Made by a program: the position numbers and the translations under genes. From the NCBI GenBank assembly GCA_963556065.3, contig CAUVYH020000016.1, forward strand, positions 43,598 through 107,597: DNA of 64,000 bases, in the 5' to 3' direction. Positions 12,401 through 18,576 of this stretch are shown here, piece after piece; positions within the stretch are counted from its first letter, which is position 1, and each line of letters opens with the position of its first letter. Source of the DNA: JBAXTE01 sp963556065. GTDB lineage: Bacteria > Bacteroidota > Bacteroidia > Bacteroidales > WCHB1-69. The notes under the pieces were generated by a model. That model was not told the DNA's origin, searched no databases, and saw nothing but the letters and a program-made list of their open reading frames with translations.

Positions 12401-13380
12401 TGAGCATTAATTTCATCTAACCACGTTTTAACATCCCATATCTTGTCCTTAATCTCAGTATTTAATTGATCATAATACTTTGACCAAAAATCAGTTTTAT
12501 ACAATTCACTCGGAACCATTTTAGATGTGCCGTTTATTAAATAGTCCAAAAGCACTTGTGTATTTGTTGAATCATCTAAATCCGAAGGGTACAAACTTTT
12601 AAGTCTGTCTGTGGGATAGTTCTGATATAAAAACCCGAAAAATGTTTTGAACAATACCTCAACGGAACCGGCTTGGATATACATCCGATAACTCAAGTAA
12701 TACTCCATAATTTGCTCCACCGTTAATCCGGTAATCTTCGATAACTCATCAACGTTATTTTTCGTAAAAGTTTTTTTCCAATCAGGAACCTCCTCATTGA
12801 ATTTATTGGTAAAATCTTCAAAAACCGTTATAAAATTGTATTTCGAAAACTCATTAACAATATCATAAACGGTTTCCTTCTTGTTCACCATAAAGGATTC
12901 GGTTACAAATATCGGATCATTTTCTATGGTCTCCATTGAAGAGAAAACTTTTATCACCACACCAAATCTGGTCGATGCACCCGGTTGTTTAAAAAACAAA
13001 CAATAGGTGCCATCCGACAATACTTCCGTTTGCCCTAAGCCGTCAGTAGGATCAACTCCAACTTTTTTTGTAAAAATTTTCAAGATAGCCCCACCTAAAG
13101 GCATTCCATCCAAATTAGTCACCGAACCCATCACATGATAATAATTCTGCAAATCATCATTCATAATAGCCAATAATTCTCTGGTAAGCTCACAAGATCC
13201 AAGAATACAGTGAGACTTGCGAAACTCGTTAATGGCTTCTTTTGTAGTATAACCGATAATTTTATTTATAATCTCTTCATCTGAAATGGAGTATCCCAAA
13301 AAAGACAAAGCATTTTGTAATTGGCAGACATGATCCCGATTTGTGACATCAATGTCTAATGGAATTAATTGTGTTTTCAT
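3442..13380 (-). CDS. TcA-like Tc toxin subunit (VRP1 / neuraminidase-like / TcB-binding)
   Basis: This is a giant pore-forming and receptor-binding Tc subunit of 3312 aa, well above the roughly 2500 aa of TcdA1. Residues 1-65 resemble a peptidoglycan-binding fold and about 85-185 a carboxypeptidase-regulatory beta domain (MGSVTNLDGMPLGGAILK). An N-terminal extension at 299-470 carries eight W-anchored repeats of about 22 residues. The VRP1 core is near 790-1150 with the motif CNCEHCASVYSPSAYLLDV. The ABC-toxin N / neuraminidase-like part is near 1840-2000. Long helical channel segments lie near 2670-2760 and 2830-2920, and a TcA/TcB-binding-type domain near 3000-3300. There is no signal peptide, as is usual for Tc toxins, so release needs lysis or another export route. 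Base composition alternates between GC-rich and AT-rich blocks along the gene. It starts at ATG 13380, 214 bp after the M15 gene. Confidence 0.93.
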   Translation of the reverse strand: MKTQLIPLDIDVTNRDHVCQLQNALSFLGYSISDEEIINKIIGYTTKEAINEFRKSHCILGSCELTRELLAIMNDDLQNYYHVMGSVTNLDGMPLGGAILKIFTKKVGVDPTDGLGQTEVLSDGTYCLFFKQPGASTRFGVVIKVFSSMETIENDPIFVTESFMVNKKETVYDIVNEFSKYNFITVFEDFTNKFNEEVPDWKKTFTKNNVDELSKITGLTVEQIMEYYLSYRMYIQAGSVEVLFKTFFGFLYQNYPTDRLKSLYPSDLDDSTNTQVLLDYLINGTSKMVPSELYKTDFWSKYYDQLNTEIKDKIWDVKTWLDEINAQTKNLMNSYFFSTSGWSSFLGLLVAEIIKNTHTLSEWTAYLDSKIKELLIPVTFCPSASWNTYIEGLANDILNKKYGDEFSWKSYIQTITKEKIYSDFGSDNLWMGFIQTFANDIMNGVFNPNRNWIKYVEDLSGELLKSIVFIDEENQRTITTNAYNYYYIPFTDFTKEIEDVLAQLKKLRDGFRMDKPLLIGDMSVGSLFKFASTTLTDTQKSEVSSLFFDLNADLVEFKKALLDKENEYGTDNVKKTVITFGLGHVTDNHPPMLQYAKEKMVKLDDINSVRNLAKVSKDGWTDIIRELISGGKQGYPSNTPGKTEEEKISNYADTLVGNNEKTYPDVSYIAGAGRSGQHGLKYFDTIEGFIYENPDKFDLLVDSVDDKFHPTGTDEEKKAQINELKAVQSAFRLSPTPQCATALLDAKIHSASQLYFTGKDNVERTLTSKGISKDEAAKVFQLATSRYAGSLAAFTSIRSDFSKGEPRSIMPVIDSDLMKRLIKDFPNIEALFGSTDYCNCEHCASVYSPSAYLLDVLTYLDGLKSLKDNGAGGQFSVREILKERRPDIENIQLNCLNADTAMPYIDLVNEILENKVVGIAASSSYQTTLTSKELLAAPEHVNDDAYRGLKKVLYPIYSSYDLYRQETRGFLEKSGVKRYALMEAFQKSLTEASDADIAAEYFGLTEVEKNFILATDIAFPDGSGNYSVIANRNQKAWNVENPLGSDYTMGAEEFMKKTGLDCHEMYDLMKNIKWVGLTIVGGLDANCSCDSKTVTGNANQYDRAHRFVRLYRKASFEMWELDLLLSNSIINPVVSNDSINLINLMNFDKIKTRLKLKTEQLLAFYGNIDTHIRFDFSLKSILPMYDRLFLSKSVSNPLNKYMELDDADNRQFKVLAHEDPSSPIILADVRNTLMCALQIDDGTFDLLAAQLPTNERTFENIAKMYRWAKFAKVLKIKVKELFTWISVMQDTIPADFSEIFASVESTSRFLSDFDKLKKLKLSADSLYYLLNYGYGDADFTPDTKQQKSTLELFIDELSQLCNDVIWKYNTSDDLVNENPKLKYVLSKRFLSYFSQFNNSTEFLKVNDIIEYTNLYLPDDEAKTKFIKTHFNGFISDTSAACDFLVSPQTQVDRNNYILSFLLPFACKKDLSEFDSFKEDEAMTAILNLIHGIWEEKEEKRVEFIQKHFSNIWDGDATAIDTLVSTLTKSSSIGISDIITRSELILDFLYKFEKNTELIATVQKTVCKQFDISMEISSFLFLKFSITDILTSDLFIKIHEKIVADNSNIPVDVYKCYYLLSKSCLLINSTKMTDAEAEWHIGQYHDHGGFNWSTFKLISADAKQIKASDMRRISDIISINKSYPAITTDNDYSYNNVSIYDVLMSANSGAATPLFAKLTGFSETDVDTVLVNLSLTTAVKKPETYLRIINCVYFAETINCKISEIFSWTTIEAEDAGVKAGVKARYSDDEWLEAVRPIQKPIRESKCNALCNFLIEDSQRSIRYGTTWYNKNDLYFYFLVDPEMIACQLTSRIKLAMSSVQLFVQRCFLNLEPYVSTEGNNDWGQWTWMKNYRVWEANRKVFLYPENWIEPDLRDDKTPFFKDLEDELNGGDITKDLAEDVYQNYLQKLNDVSKLNVCGLYHETDTDTNLLHVIARTSSSPYLYYYRVFNGNYGTWSAWEKIDMEIKGEVVLPQVYNRKLYLFWLLKVDKSLKPSFTYNSDYSQKAEIYKKISNEVDPCKYEEFQLCWSILKKGKWTSPKVSRKKVINNLNADLSSSGYMLTSGISNNNLIMSLYVSNLPKENNNYYIQGQFNFDGDVVSTNSKYIDTLRRDIYTHMWEEITAKMDPFTIPEKFENHIDYYHSDNIKFEDNLLYNNPNGAQGATIKAIRNLSTIDILHTNFKTPTVMLSFQNNSQNVQNCINENFLSNQFFFNDSGRVFSIQPVIYNNNTSVNYNVTPFYHPYAKLFIRELNRVGVEGVLNRNIQVSPETISPGNNYDFNIEYTPQNGANTSEYYRKEIVDFAFGGAYSVYNWELFFHAPLFIACKLSENQKFEDAMNWFHTIFNPMDTGTSSGTQRFWVTKPFYEMNSDSVRLQNIYNILNSVSSNNNEFADQVKAWLENPFMPHLIARYRPVAYQRTVVMKYIDNLIAWADQLFRRDTIESINEATLLYILASEILGDRPQKMPAKVNPEFGKTFTKILEESSHTIIGQDPVSVFESTVRYNFESDHSGSTMQTLSSAVRNTTMKAVSKADVNKCSVQGRKIAVSLRTSKTQLPRIDATHFCIPFNDQLLTYWDTVEDRLYKIRHCMNIEGVERQLALFEPPIDPALLVRAAAMGLDIASVLADSSASMPNYRFRTVAQKAMEFCSEVKQLGEKILSTIEKRDAESLALLRSSQEINMQQAAKQVRKMQITEAEENMNAQNEAIKLAQQKYNYYSSREFMNGLETGAYALNIASAVINDIIVPNYLAASVLNLIPKIETGTSGFAPFFSSTITDGTKISALMTGVTQSISAFAQSVDKHASMLATMGSYKRRQQDWDFQATQATQEIAQLNKQSAAAEIRKQIAEKELENQDLQIEQLKTTDEYYSSKFTNEELYNWMLKQVTSFYFKSYQLAYDMAKKAEACYRYELGITDSNYFINFGYWDNAKKGLLAGDKLMYDLHRLDAAYIDNNKRNMELTKHISLAQMFPQNLIDIISSGSTFITLPEWLFDMDYPGHYMRRIKSVSISIPNISGPYTGVNCTLTLLNNTVRISNLKGETYAAPTQGEDNRFTKQFGAIQSIATSHGQNDAGVFEMNFNDERYLPFEGAGVVSDWKISLPKETNMFNFSSLSDVIIHINYTARDGGAVLAEAATAALKAMLPTNAAVLLSLKHDFPAEWNQMLSNTNKEMTFELKAEQLPYFANLNKVDKLWEILALPLSEEDESSIGIQIIDPFNNTPATWRPLTYGGNVFKLEDHSNHDTLGTWKLKLACDITKLENVLFAVVLGQTPPTND
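11964..12486 (-). repeat. Protein-level W-anchored ~22-aa tandem repeat in TcA N-terminal extension
   Basis: Tryptophans at residues 299, 320, 342, 363, 386, 408, 430 and 452 are spaced 21-23 residues apart. They open a degenerate motif, W-x-x-[YF]-[IVLY]-[DEQ]-x-[LI]-x-x-[ED]-[IL], seen in WSKYYDQLNTEI, WTAYLDSKIKEL, WNTYIEGLANDIL, WKSYIQTITKEK, WMGFIQTFANDIM and WIKYVEDLSGELL. The DNA is not repetitive, so the repeat is old or under protein-level selection. It predicts stacked helical repeats. Confidence 0.75.
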
Positions 13381-13594
13381 GTTTTATTAATTTTATTTCT
13401 AATAATTAAATGGTCCTTGTTTTATTAATCTCCGTTAAGCGCAGCAAATACGTTTTGCAAACTACCAAGACTCTATTGAACCTGCAAATTCAGTTGATTA
13501 TTTTAAAGCGAAGTTTTCTTAGATCCTTCCTTGAGTTTTAAAGTTTAACGCTGCCCTGTAGCGGGCTGAGAAATGTTTTTTAAATTCAGAGGTA

Positions 13595-14323
13595 TTAAAT
13601 GGTGTATTCATTAGGGTATTTTTCTTGAAGTTTGCCTTCAAGAAACGCAGCAGTTTCTTCTATTGTGATGGCTTCGTTTCCGATTTTAAGTAGTGCCGAA
13701 TTGGTTTTTGCGCCAATAAAACCGTCGATATTGCCTATTTCAAAACCTAAGCGGATTAGTCCACTTTGAATAAATGCCTCATTGTTTCTTCCTGCAAATT
13801 TATCCACGTGGATCCCAATTGCCAGAATCGCACTTACAGCCATAGCCGTGTAGGCATTCATATTGCTTGCTTTTCCATTTCGGTAGTAATCGTAAACAAC
13901 ATGGTGACTTCCACGGCAATCGAAATGCCATGCTTCGCTTAGTTTTGTACTGGGGGTTTTAATTATCGGGTAAAAACCGTACTTTTCTGCAATTACCCAA
14001 AAATCTTTTAAACTTATTTTTATTTTCGACAAATCAATGTCCATAGATCTGCCCGCCTCATGTAAGCTTCCGCCCGGAGGAGGACTGTAGGCTTTTTTCT
14101 TGCCGGTTTTATAGTCTAAGTTCGCCTGATATTGCATATCATAACTTCTGAACAAGTCGGACAGGACTAGTTCTCCTCCAACTTTTTGCAATTCGTCCGA
14201 CAAAGCAAAAATAGCATTGTGGGTATCTGGTGTGCATTGTGCCAACCTTGAGGGAAGTAAAACGTTTTGATTGCCATTTTTATAAATGGACTTAATTTGA
14301 ATGTGGAGCAATGGTGCTTTCAT
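13595..14323 (-). CDS. M15-family DD-peptidase with C-terminal peptidoglycan-binding domain
   Basis: This is a zinc DD-carboxypeptidase or endopeptidase acting on peptidoglycan peptide cross-links. The M15 site is complete: SLHEAG and SMDID give zinc ligands H88 and D95, and EAWHFDC gives H133. A PG_binding_1-type module covers about residues 175-220 (LIRLGFEIGNIDGFIGAKT). No signal peptide is visible, so it resembles a cytosolic endolysin that would need a holin or cell lysis to reach the wall. It follows the patatin gene by 25 bp and precedes tcA by 214 bp on the same strand. By analogy with lysis cassettes used to release Tc toxin in Yersinia it could serve toxin release; that role is inference. 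A toxin effector role is the alternative. Confidence 0.85.
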   Translation of the reverse strand: MKAPLLHIQIKSIYKNGNQNVLLPSRLAQCTPDTHNAIFALSDELQKVGGELVLSDLFRSYDMQYQANLDYKTGKKKAYSPPPGGSLHEAGRSMDIDLSKIKISLKDFWVIAEKYGFYPIIKTPSTKLSEAWHFDCRGSHHVVYDYYRNGKASNMNAYTAMAVSAILAIGIHVDKFAGRNNEAFIQSGLIRLGFEIGNIDGFIGAKTNSALLKIGNEAITIEETAAFLEGKLQEKYPNEYTI

Positions 14324-14348
14324 GTTAATTACGGGTTTGTTTTAAAAA

Positions 14349-15608
14349 TTAATTTCGTGTAAGTTCCGGGCTAATCGATAATTTGGTCGCTCTCATTTTC
14401 TTATATTTATCCCAATTAAATGATTTTATAAAATCCGAGGCCGCTTTTGCCCCACGACAAAACAAATCAATTTTATCATCATCCGATAAGCTGAAATTCA
14501 ACCAATTATGATTACCGGTATCGATATACCCAATCAAATGCTTATAATCTTCATGGTTTCGAAGAAATTCATCATCCTGAGAAAATCTGGCCGTATTAAA
14601 AACCGAACCGATCATACTAAAAATCGTTTCATTTTTATTTAAAACCGTTTTATCTCGCCCGATTTTAATTCCAAATGTCGGTGCAAAAGGGATCTGATCG
14701 TTCTTGTGAAAAATACTAATCGGGAAATTAGAGATGATTCCACCGTCCATAAACATAACCTCCGACGGAATATTTGTATTTAGCCCAAGTTTTGTATTCC
14801 ACTTTATCCACTGCTCCACACTAACCGGTATATGATTTATACGAAACGGGTGGAAAAACATGGGCACGGACATTGAAGCTCTCACAAAATCTGCAGGGTT
14901 CGCTAATTGGGGATTTGCGTAAAACAAATCGGCCATTTCCGGAAAAACGATTTTGCTTCCGGTCGTAATATCCGCCGAAATTATTGCAATTCTAGCAAAG
15001 TCTATTGAGTCAACAGTTGCGGAATTGTTAGGCCTTAGTTTTAACCTATTGTTCGGAGACACCCCTCTACTTCTCAATGCCTGTAAGTCGCCAAGATTTT
15101 TTATTCCACACTGGCCTAAAAGGGTTTTCATCCAGTTATAAAAGTTACTACCCGGATTCAATCCCAAATCATCTTTAAAATTATCAATAACTTGAACCCC
15201 TTTTATCGCTAATTTAATATTTGATGATTTGTTTAGCAATGCATTGATAAAATCTTTTGCATCACTGTCTCCATCCACAAAATCGTATAAGTCCTTATTA
15301 TTTAACCGATTTAAAATCCATTCGCTTTTACTGTCATCAATTGTTCCGGATGCAGCCATTAGCATAGTATTGATAGCTCCGGCCGAAGTTCCGGCAAGTT
15401 GCAAAAAGCGAATACCCATTTGCTCTAACACATATACATAGCCAAGCAAAGAAACGCCTAAAGTGCCTCCTCCCTCCTGAACCAAATCAACATATTGATG
15501 GTTTTGCTCATCAATAACATCGGAAAATTGCTTGCCATCAACTTCTTCTTTTAAATCGTTAATGACACTCAACACTCTTGCTTCTTCTGTAAATTGTGTT
15601 ATTTTCAT
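14349..15608 (-). CDS. Patatin-like phospholipase
   Basis: This is a Ser-Asp dyad lipid acyl hydrolase of the patatin family. The oxyanion-hole motif GGGTLG lies at about 46-51, the nucleophile elbow GTSAG at 73-77 (Ser75), and the DGG motif with Asp288 in MDGGIISN. At 419 aa it is longer than minimal patatins and has an extra N-terminal 38 residues before the catalytic fold. No signal peptide or membrane segment is visible. It starts 21 bp after the stop of the 139-aa gene and is followed 25 bp later by the M15 gene, so the three are probably one operon. Patatin proteins act as bacterial toxins, such as ExoU, and as defence effectors. Its place beside Tc genes suggests an effector or membrane-disrupting helper, which is not shown by the sequence. 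Confidence 0.9.
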   Translation of the reverse strand: MKITQFTEEARVLSVINDLKEEVDGKQFSDVIDEQNHQYVDLVQEGGGTLGVSLLGYVYVLEQMGIRFLQLAGTSAGAINTMLMAASGTIDDSKSEWILNRLNNKDLYDFVDGDSDAKDFINALLNKSSNIKLAIKGVQVIDNFKDDLGLNPGSNFYNWMKTLLGQCGIKNLGDLQALRSRGVSPNNRLKLRPNNSATVDSIDFARIAIISADITTGSKIVFPEMADLFYANPQLANPADFVRASMSVPMFFHPFRINHIPVSVEQWIKWNTKLGLNTNIPSEVMFMDGGIISNFPISIFHKNDQIPFAPTFGIKIGRDKTVLNKNETIFSMIGSVFNTARFSQDDEFLRNHEDYKHLIGYIDTGNHNWLNFSLSDDDKIDLFCRGAKAASDFIKSFNWDKYKKMRATKLSISPELTRN

Positions 15609-15629
15609 AGCTGTGTTTTAATATCGGGG

Positions 15630-16049
15630 TTATTTTTGTTCGAGGCTGCAACCTTTAATCATCGCACTAATAATAAGATCCAATACCAGATCAATTACAA
15701 ATGCTTCTACGCCTTCCGATAAAATCGGAATATCTACAACCTTATTAATGAGCGGCACAAGCCGATTTCTCAAATTTTCGGCTTCCTCTTCCGAAATTCC
15801 ATCAGCAGAATCGTGAATTAAAGTATAATATTCATTCGGTAGTAACTTATACAGCTCTTTATCAATCCAACGGATGATTTTAAATAGTACCTTAAGCTCT
15901 TTTTCTTCCGATAAAAATGGAATATTTACCTCTTTGTTTACTTTTTGTGCTAGCACCAGCACTTCTGCATCGGTAAGCATTTCACTCGTTTTTTCCATGT
16001 CTGTCTTAATTTGTGCAAGCTGCACTTTTGTTAACATCATTGTTGCCAT
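15630..16049 (-). CDS. Small helical protein of unknown function, first gene of the Tc operon
   Basis: I do not recognise this 139-residue protein. It is predicted mostly helical and charged, and it carries an internal repeat: VNKEVNIPFLSE at 37-48 and INKVVDIPILSE at 101-112, so it may have arisen by duplication of a half-domain. A hydrophobic helix near the C terminus (FVIDLVLDLIISAMI, 117-131) is interrupted by aspartates and is more likely amphipathic than membrane spanning. The start at 16049 is the first ATG; M4 or M5 are alternatives. As leading gene, 21 bp ahead of the patatin, it could be a partner, chaperone or regulator of that lipase, or a helper for lysis. Neither is supported by a motif. 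Confidence 0.7.
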   Translation of the reverse strand: MATMMLTKVQLAQIKTDMEKTSEMLTDAEVLVLAQKVNKEVNIPFLSEEKELKVLFKIIRWIDKELYKLLPNEYYTLIHDSADGISEEEAENLRNRLVPLINKVVDIPILSEGVEAFVIDLVLDLIISAMIKGCSLEQK

Positions 16050-16236
16050 GATTTTAATAAATTAATTTTCGCCCTACTCTTTTCTGGATTTTCGGGATAT
16101 TCCATTTATTTTATGTATCATTTCCTCTTTACCTAAAAATTATTTAAGTATAGATGCAAAGCAAATAAAATCAAATTATTATGCTTAAAAAAGTTTGTTT
16201 CTTACCATGTGGTTATTAAATTTTTCATGGTTGGCA

Positions 16237-16244
16237 CAAATATA
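16237..16244 (-). promoter_or_regulatory. Candidate -7 box for Tc operon
   Basis: On the minus strand this reads TATATTTG, a perfect match to the Bacteroidota TAnnTTTG -7 element. No clear -33 TTTG is present at the usual spacing, and the leader to the 139-aa gene would be about 180 nt. Confidence 0.35.
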
Positions 16245-16274
16245 TAAATTTATTTTTTATGTTTTATAACGTCT

Positions 16275-16316
16275 ATTCATATTTTTTTAGTATATTAATA
16301 TAAAAAAAATATGAAT
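16275..16316. repeat. Perfect 14-bp inverted repeat with palindromic loop
   Basis: The arms ATTCATATTTTTTT (16275-16288) and AAAAAAATATGAAT (16303-16316) are exact complements. The 14-nt loop contains the 12-bp perfect palindrome TATATTAATATA. It lies about 30 bp upstream of the candidate Tc operon promoter, so it could be a regulator site, a cruciform or a bidirectional terminator. Confidence 0.7.
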
Positions 16317-16666
16317 ATTCTCGTAAATTTGTTAATCTATTGATATTCGGGTTATTGCAGCTCAAAACAATTTACAAACATTAACACAACAAGCACCACA
16401 AACAATCATTAATTAAATAATTCACAGCGGATTAAACCTAAATTCTATCAATTTTACAAATATGGTAAGAACTTTTCCATCCCTAGCATTTTTATAAGCC
16501 TAGTCTTTGTCGGAATTTTGAATAAAAAATTTATTGGCGATTTTTTTAATGGTTTATCTGCCTGTGTCTAGGATGATAAATCAAAACCCCGTTATCACAA
16601 TAGATAACTTTTCGCACTGATCCCCGATCTTGAAAAATGGAAGTTTATTTTCCACTTTATCGCATT

Positions 16667-16691
16667 AAAAAAGCCCATCTAACGATGAGCT
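16667..16691 (-). terminator. Rho-independent terminator of tRNA-Ser
   Basis: On the minus strand AGCTCATC, loop GTTA, GATGGGCT forms an 8-bp stem with one G-U pair followed by six T residues. It begins 9 bp after the CCA end of the tRNA. Confidence 0.85.
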
Positions 16692-16699
16692 AATGAAAT

Positions 16700-16787
16700 T
16701 GGCGGAGAATGAGGGATTCGAACCCCCGGACCCGTGAAGGTCAACGGTTTTCAAGACCGCCGCAATCGACCACTCTGCCAACTCTCC
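16700..16787 (-). tRNA. tRNA-Ser (anticodon TGA)
   Basis: The minus strand gives an 88-nt class II tRNA with CCA encoded. The acceptor GGAGAGT pairs with ATTCTCC plus G73. The anticodon loop is CTTGAAA in stem CGGT/ACCG with anticodon TGA, reading UCA-type serine codons. A long variable arm of type GACCTTCACGGGTC and the T loop TTCGAAT are present. The Tc locus starts about 650 bp past its 3' end, a usual integration side for islands. Confidence 0.95.
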
Positions 16788-17005
16788 GGTGCAAAGATAC
16801 AAAAAAAATATACTTTCCAAAAAAAAATCAAAAAAAATGAAGGACTTAATAACTGGCTACAACCTGTAAAAGTAGATAGCATAATAAGTATCGGATTGCT
16901 TATAAAATAGCTATCAGCATTTTAAATAAAAAGCACACCCTATTTAACCTCATAATTTAATTATCCGAAAGTGAATAAAAAAATACAAATAATCGATTAT
17001 TTTGC

Positions 17006-17013
17006 TATATTTG
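17006..17013 (+). promoter_or_regulatory. Candidate -7 box for GWxTD gene
   Basis: TATATTTG matches TAnnTTTG exactly and lies about 50 bp before the ATG at 17064. The -33 region is AT-rich with no clear TTTG. Confidence 0.45.
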
Positions 17014-17063
17014 CTTAACAAAACAAATGCTGAATTAATTTCAACAAAAAAATACAATTTATT

Positions 17064-18572
17064 ATGAAACGAATAATTATTACATTAAGCATTATACTTT
17101 TCTCAATCGTTACAACTCAGGCTTCCGTTAGAGCATTTTTAACCTATACCACTTATTATTCTCCAACAGAAGGGGCTTATATGGAAACCTATATGTCTGT
17201 CAACGGGAAATCGGTTAAATACAAGAAATCCGAGAACGGAAAATATAAAGCAACGCTCGAACTATTATTTACTTTCGAGCGAAACGACTCCATAATATCT
17301 TTTCAAAAGATCGAACTCAACAGTCCTGAAATCAGTGATACCACAAAAGAGTTAACCACTGATTTTGTTAGCGTTGAACGCTTCGTCATTCCATCCGGAA
17401 CTTTCAACTTCAACATATCCATACAAGATATCAACGCCAAAGAGCCTCCTATCGAATCGACGGAGCAAATCACGATTAACTATCCGAAATCAAAAATATC
17501 CCTTTCCGGTATTCAATTGGTTAGCAATATAGAAAAAAGTGAAAAGCAAGGCACCATGACCAAACATGGTTATGATATTTTTCCATACTATAGCAACTTC
17601 TATCCCGATTATATCAACCAAATCACCTGCTATTTCGAGACCTATAACACAAAAACTCTGCTAGGCGAAAACAAGACTTACATTGTCCGGTATTACTTGG
17701 AAGATGCAAATACACATCAAAAAATGGGTGCATTTGTTAAACAAAAGCGCATGAAAACTTCCGAAGTTGACATCAATTTCGGCAACTTCAATATCGTAAA
17801 GCTACCTTCCGGAAACTACAATTTAGTAACTGAAGTTTTAGATACAAACGAACATGTACTTGCCTTTAACTCTGTGTTCTTACAACGAAGTAATCCCAAA
17901 CTAATTATCGACAATTCTTTTTCTAAATTGGATATTAGCAACACTTTTGTTGAAAGAATCACAAATTTCGATACATTGCGACTCTATCTCGACTACCTGT
18001 ATCCGATTTTAGACGATCAGGAGCGCATAGCAAGAAGTTCCATATTCATGGATCAAAAGCAAAATTACGATTCCATTCTCATCTCTTTAGATTACAAAAA
18101 GCAAAAAATATTTGTAATGCAACAATTTTTCTTCGATTTTTGGAATAAAAGAAACAGTCTCAAACCCGAAAAAGAGTGGAATAAATATTTAGAAAAGGTA
18201 AACACTATAAACCAAAAATATGGGTCTCTTAACCAAAAAGGATACCTTTCGGACAGAGGGCGAGTATTCTTAAAGTACGGAGCTCCAAACTCCATAAGTG
18301 CCGAAACAATGGGTGCCGACTCATATCCTTACGAAATATGGCATTATTATCAAATTAAAGGGCAAGGCAATCGAAAATTCATTTTTTATAATGTAGATCG
18401 TGTTTCCAATAGTTACGAGCTGCTCCACTCCGATGTGTTTGGAGAAATTAACGAACCCGAATGGGAAAAGATACTTCGCAACAGAAGAGAAAGTCCGGGC
18501 GGACACGATAGTAAGACTGCGGATCCGGCATGGGGCGATCACTCCCGCGATTATTGGAACAATCCGAGATAA
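17064..18572 (+). CDS. GWxTD domain-containing exported protein
   Basis: This is an exported protein of 502 aa with an N-terminal signal peptide (MKRIIITLSIILFSIVTTQA). The C-terminal 200 residues match the GWxTD-type domain found in Bacteroidota and related phyla, including KGYLSDRGRVFLKYGAPN, PYEIWHYYQ and FIFYNV. The domain's biochemical role is not known to me. The middle consists of beta-rich segments of about 100 residues. It has its own candidate promoter and is followed only 4 bp later by the threonine aldolase gene, so the two are likely co-transcribed, although a functional link is unclear. Confidence 0.85.
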   Translation: MKRIIITLSIILFSIVTTQASVRAFLTYTTYYSPTEGAYMETYMSVNGKSVKYKKSENGKYKATLELLFTFERNDSIISFQKIELNSPEISDTTKELTTDFVSVERFVIPSGTFNFNISIQDINAKEPPIESTEQITINYPKSKISLSGIQLVSNIEKSEKQGTMTKHGYDIFPYYSNFYPDYINQITCYFETYNTKTLLGENKTYIVRYYLEDANTHQKMGAFVKQKRMKTSEVDINFGNFNIVKLPSGNYNLVTEVLDTNEHVLAFNSVFLQRSNPKLIIDNSFSKLDISNTFVERITNFDTLRLYLDYLYPILDDQERIARSSIFMDQKQNYDSILISLDYKKQKIFVMQQFFFDFWNKRNSLKPEKEWNKYLEKVNTINQKYGSLNQKGYLSDRGRVFLKYGAPNSISAETMGADSYPYEIWHYYQIKGQGNRKFIFYNVDRVSNSYELLHSDVFGEINEPEWEKILRNRRESPGGHDSKTADPAWGDHSRDYWNNPR

Positions 18573-18576
18573 AAAA

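Larger units (their letters stand above)
16050..16666. other. AT-rich non-coding region between Tc operon and tRNA-Ser
   Basis: About 620 bp carry no credible gene in either direction. Contents that I can see are a candidate -7 box for the Tc operon (16237-16244) and a perfect 14-bp inverted repeat with a palindromic loop (16275-16316). The remainder is AT-rich. I saw no copy of the tRNA 3' end that would mark an attachment repeat. Confidence 0.6.

Noticed and set aside
13541..13575. Possible terminator between the M15 gene and tcA (GCCC...GGGC)
   Set aside because: The stem is only four pairs and no T tract follows on the minus strand.
18400..18576. Upstream extension of the threonine aldolase frame
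   Set aside because: It overlaps the conserved end of the GWxTD gene. The family start MKYSFKNDYSEG lies at 18577.
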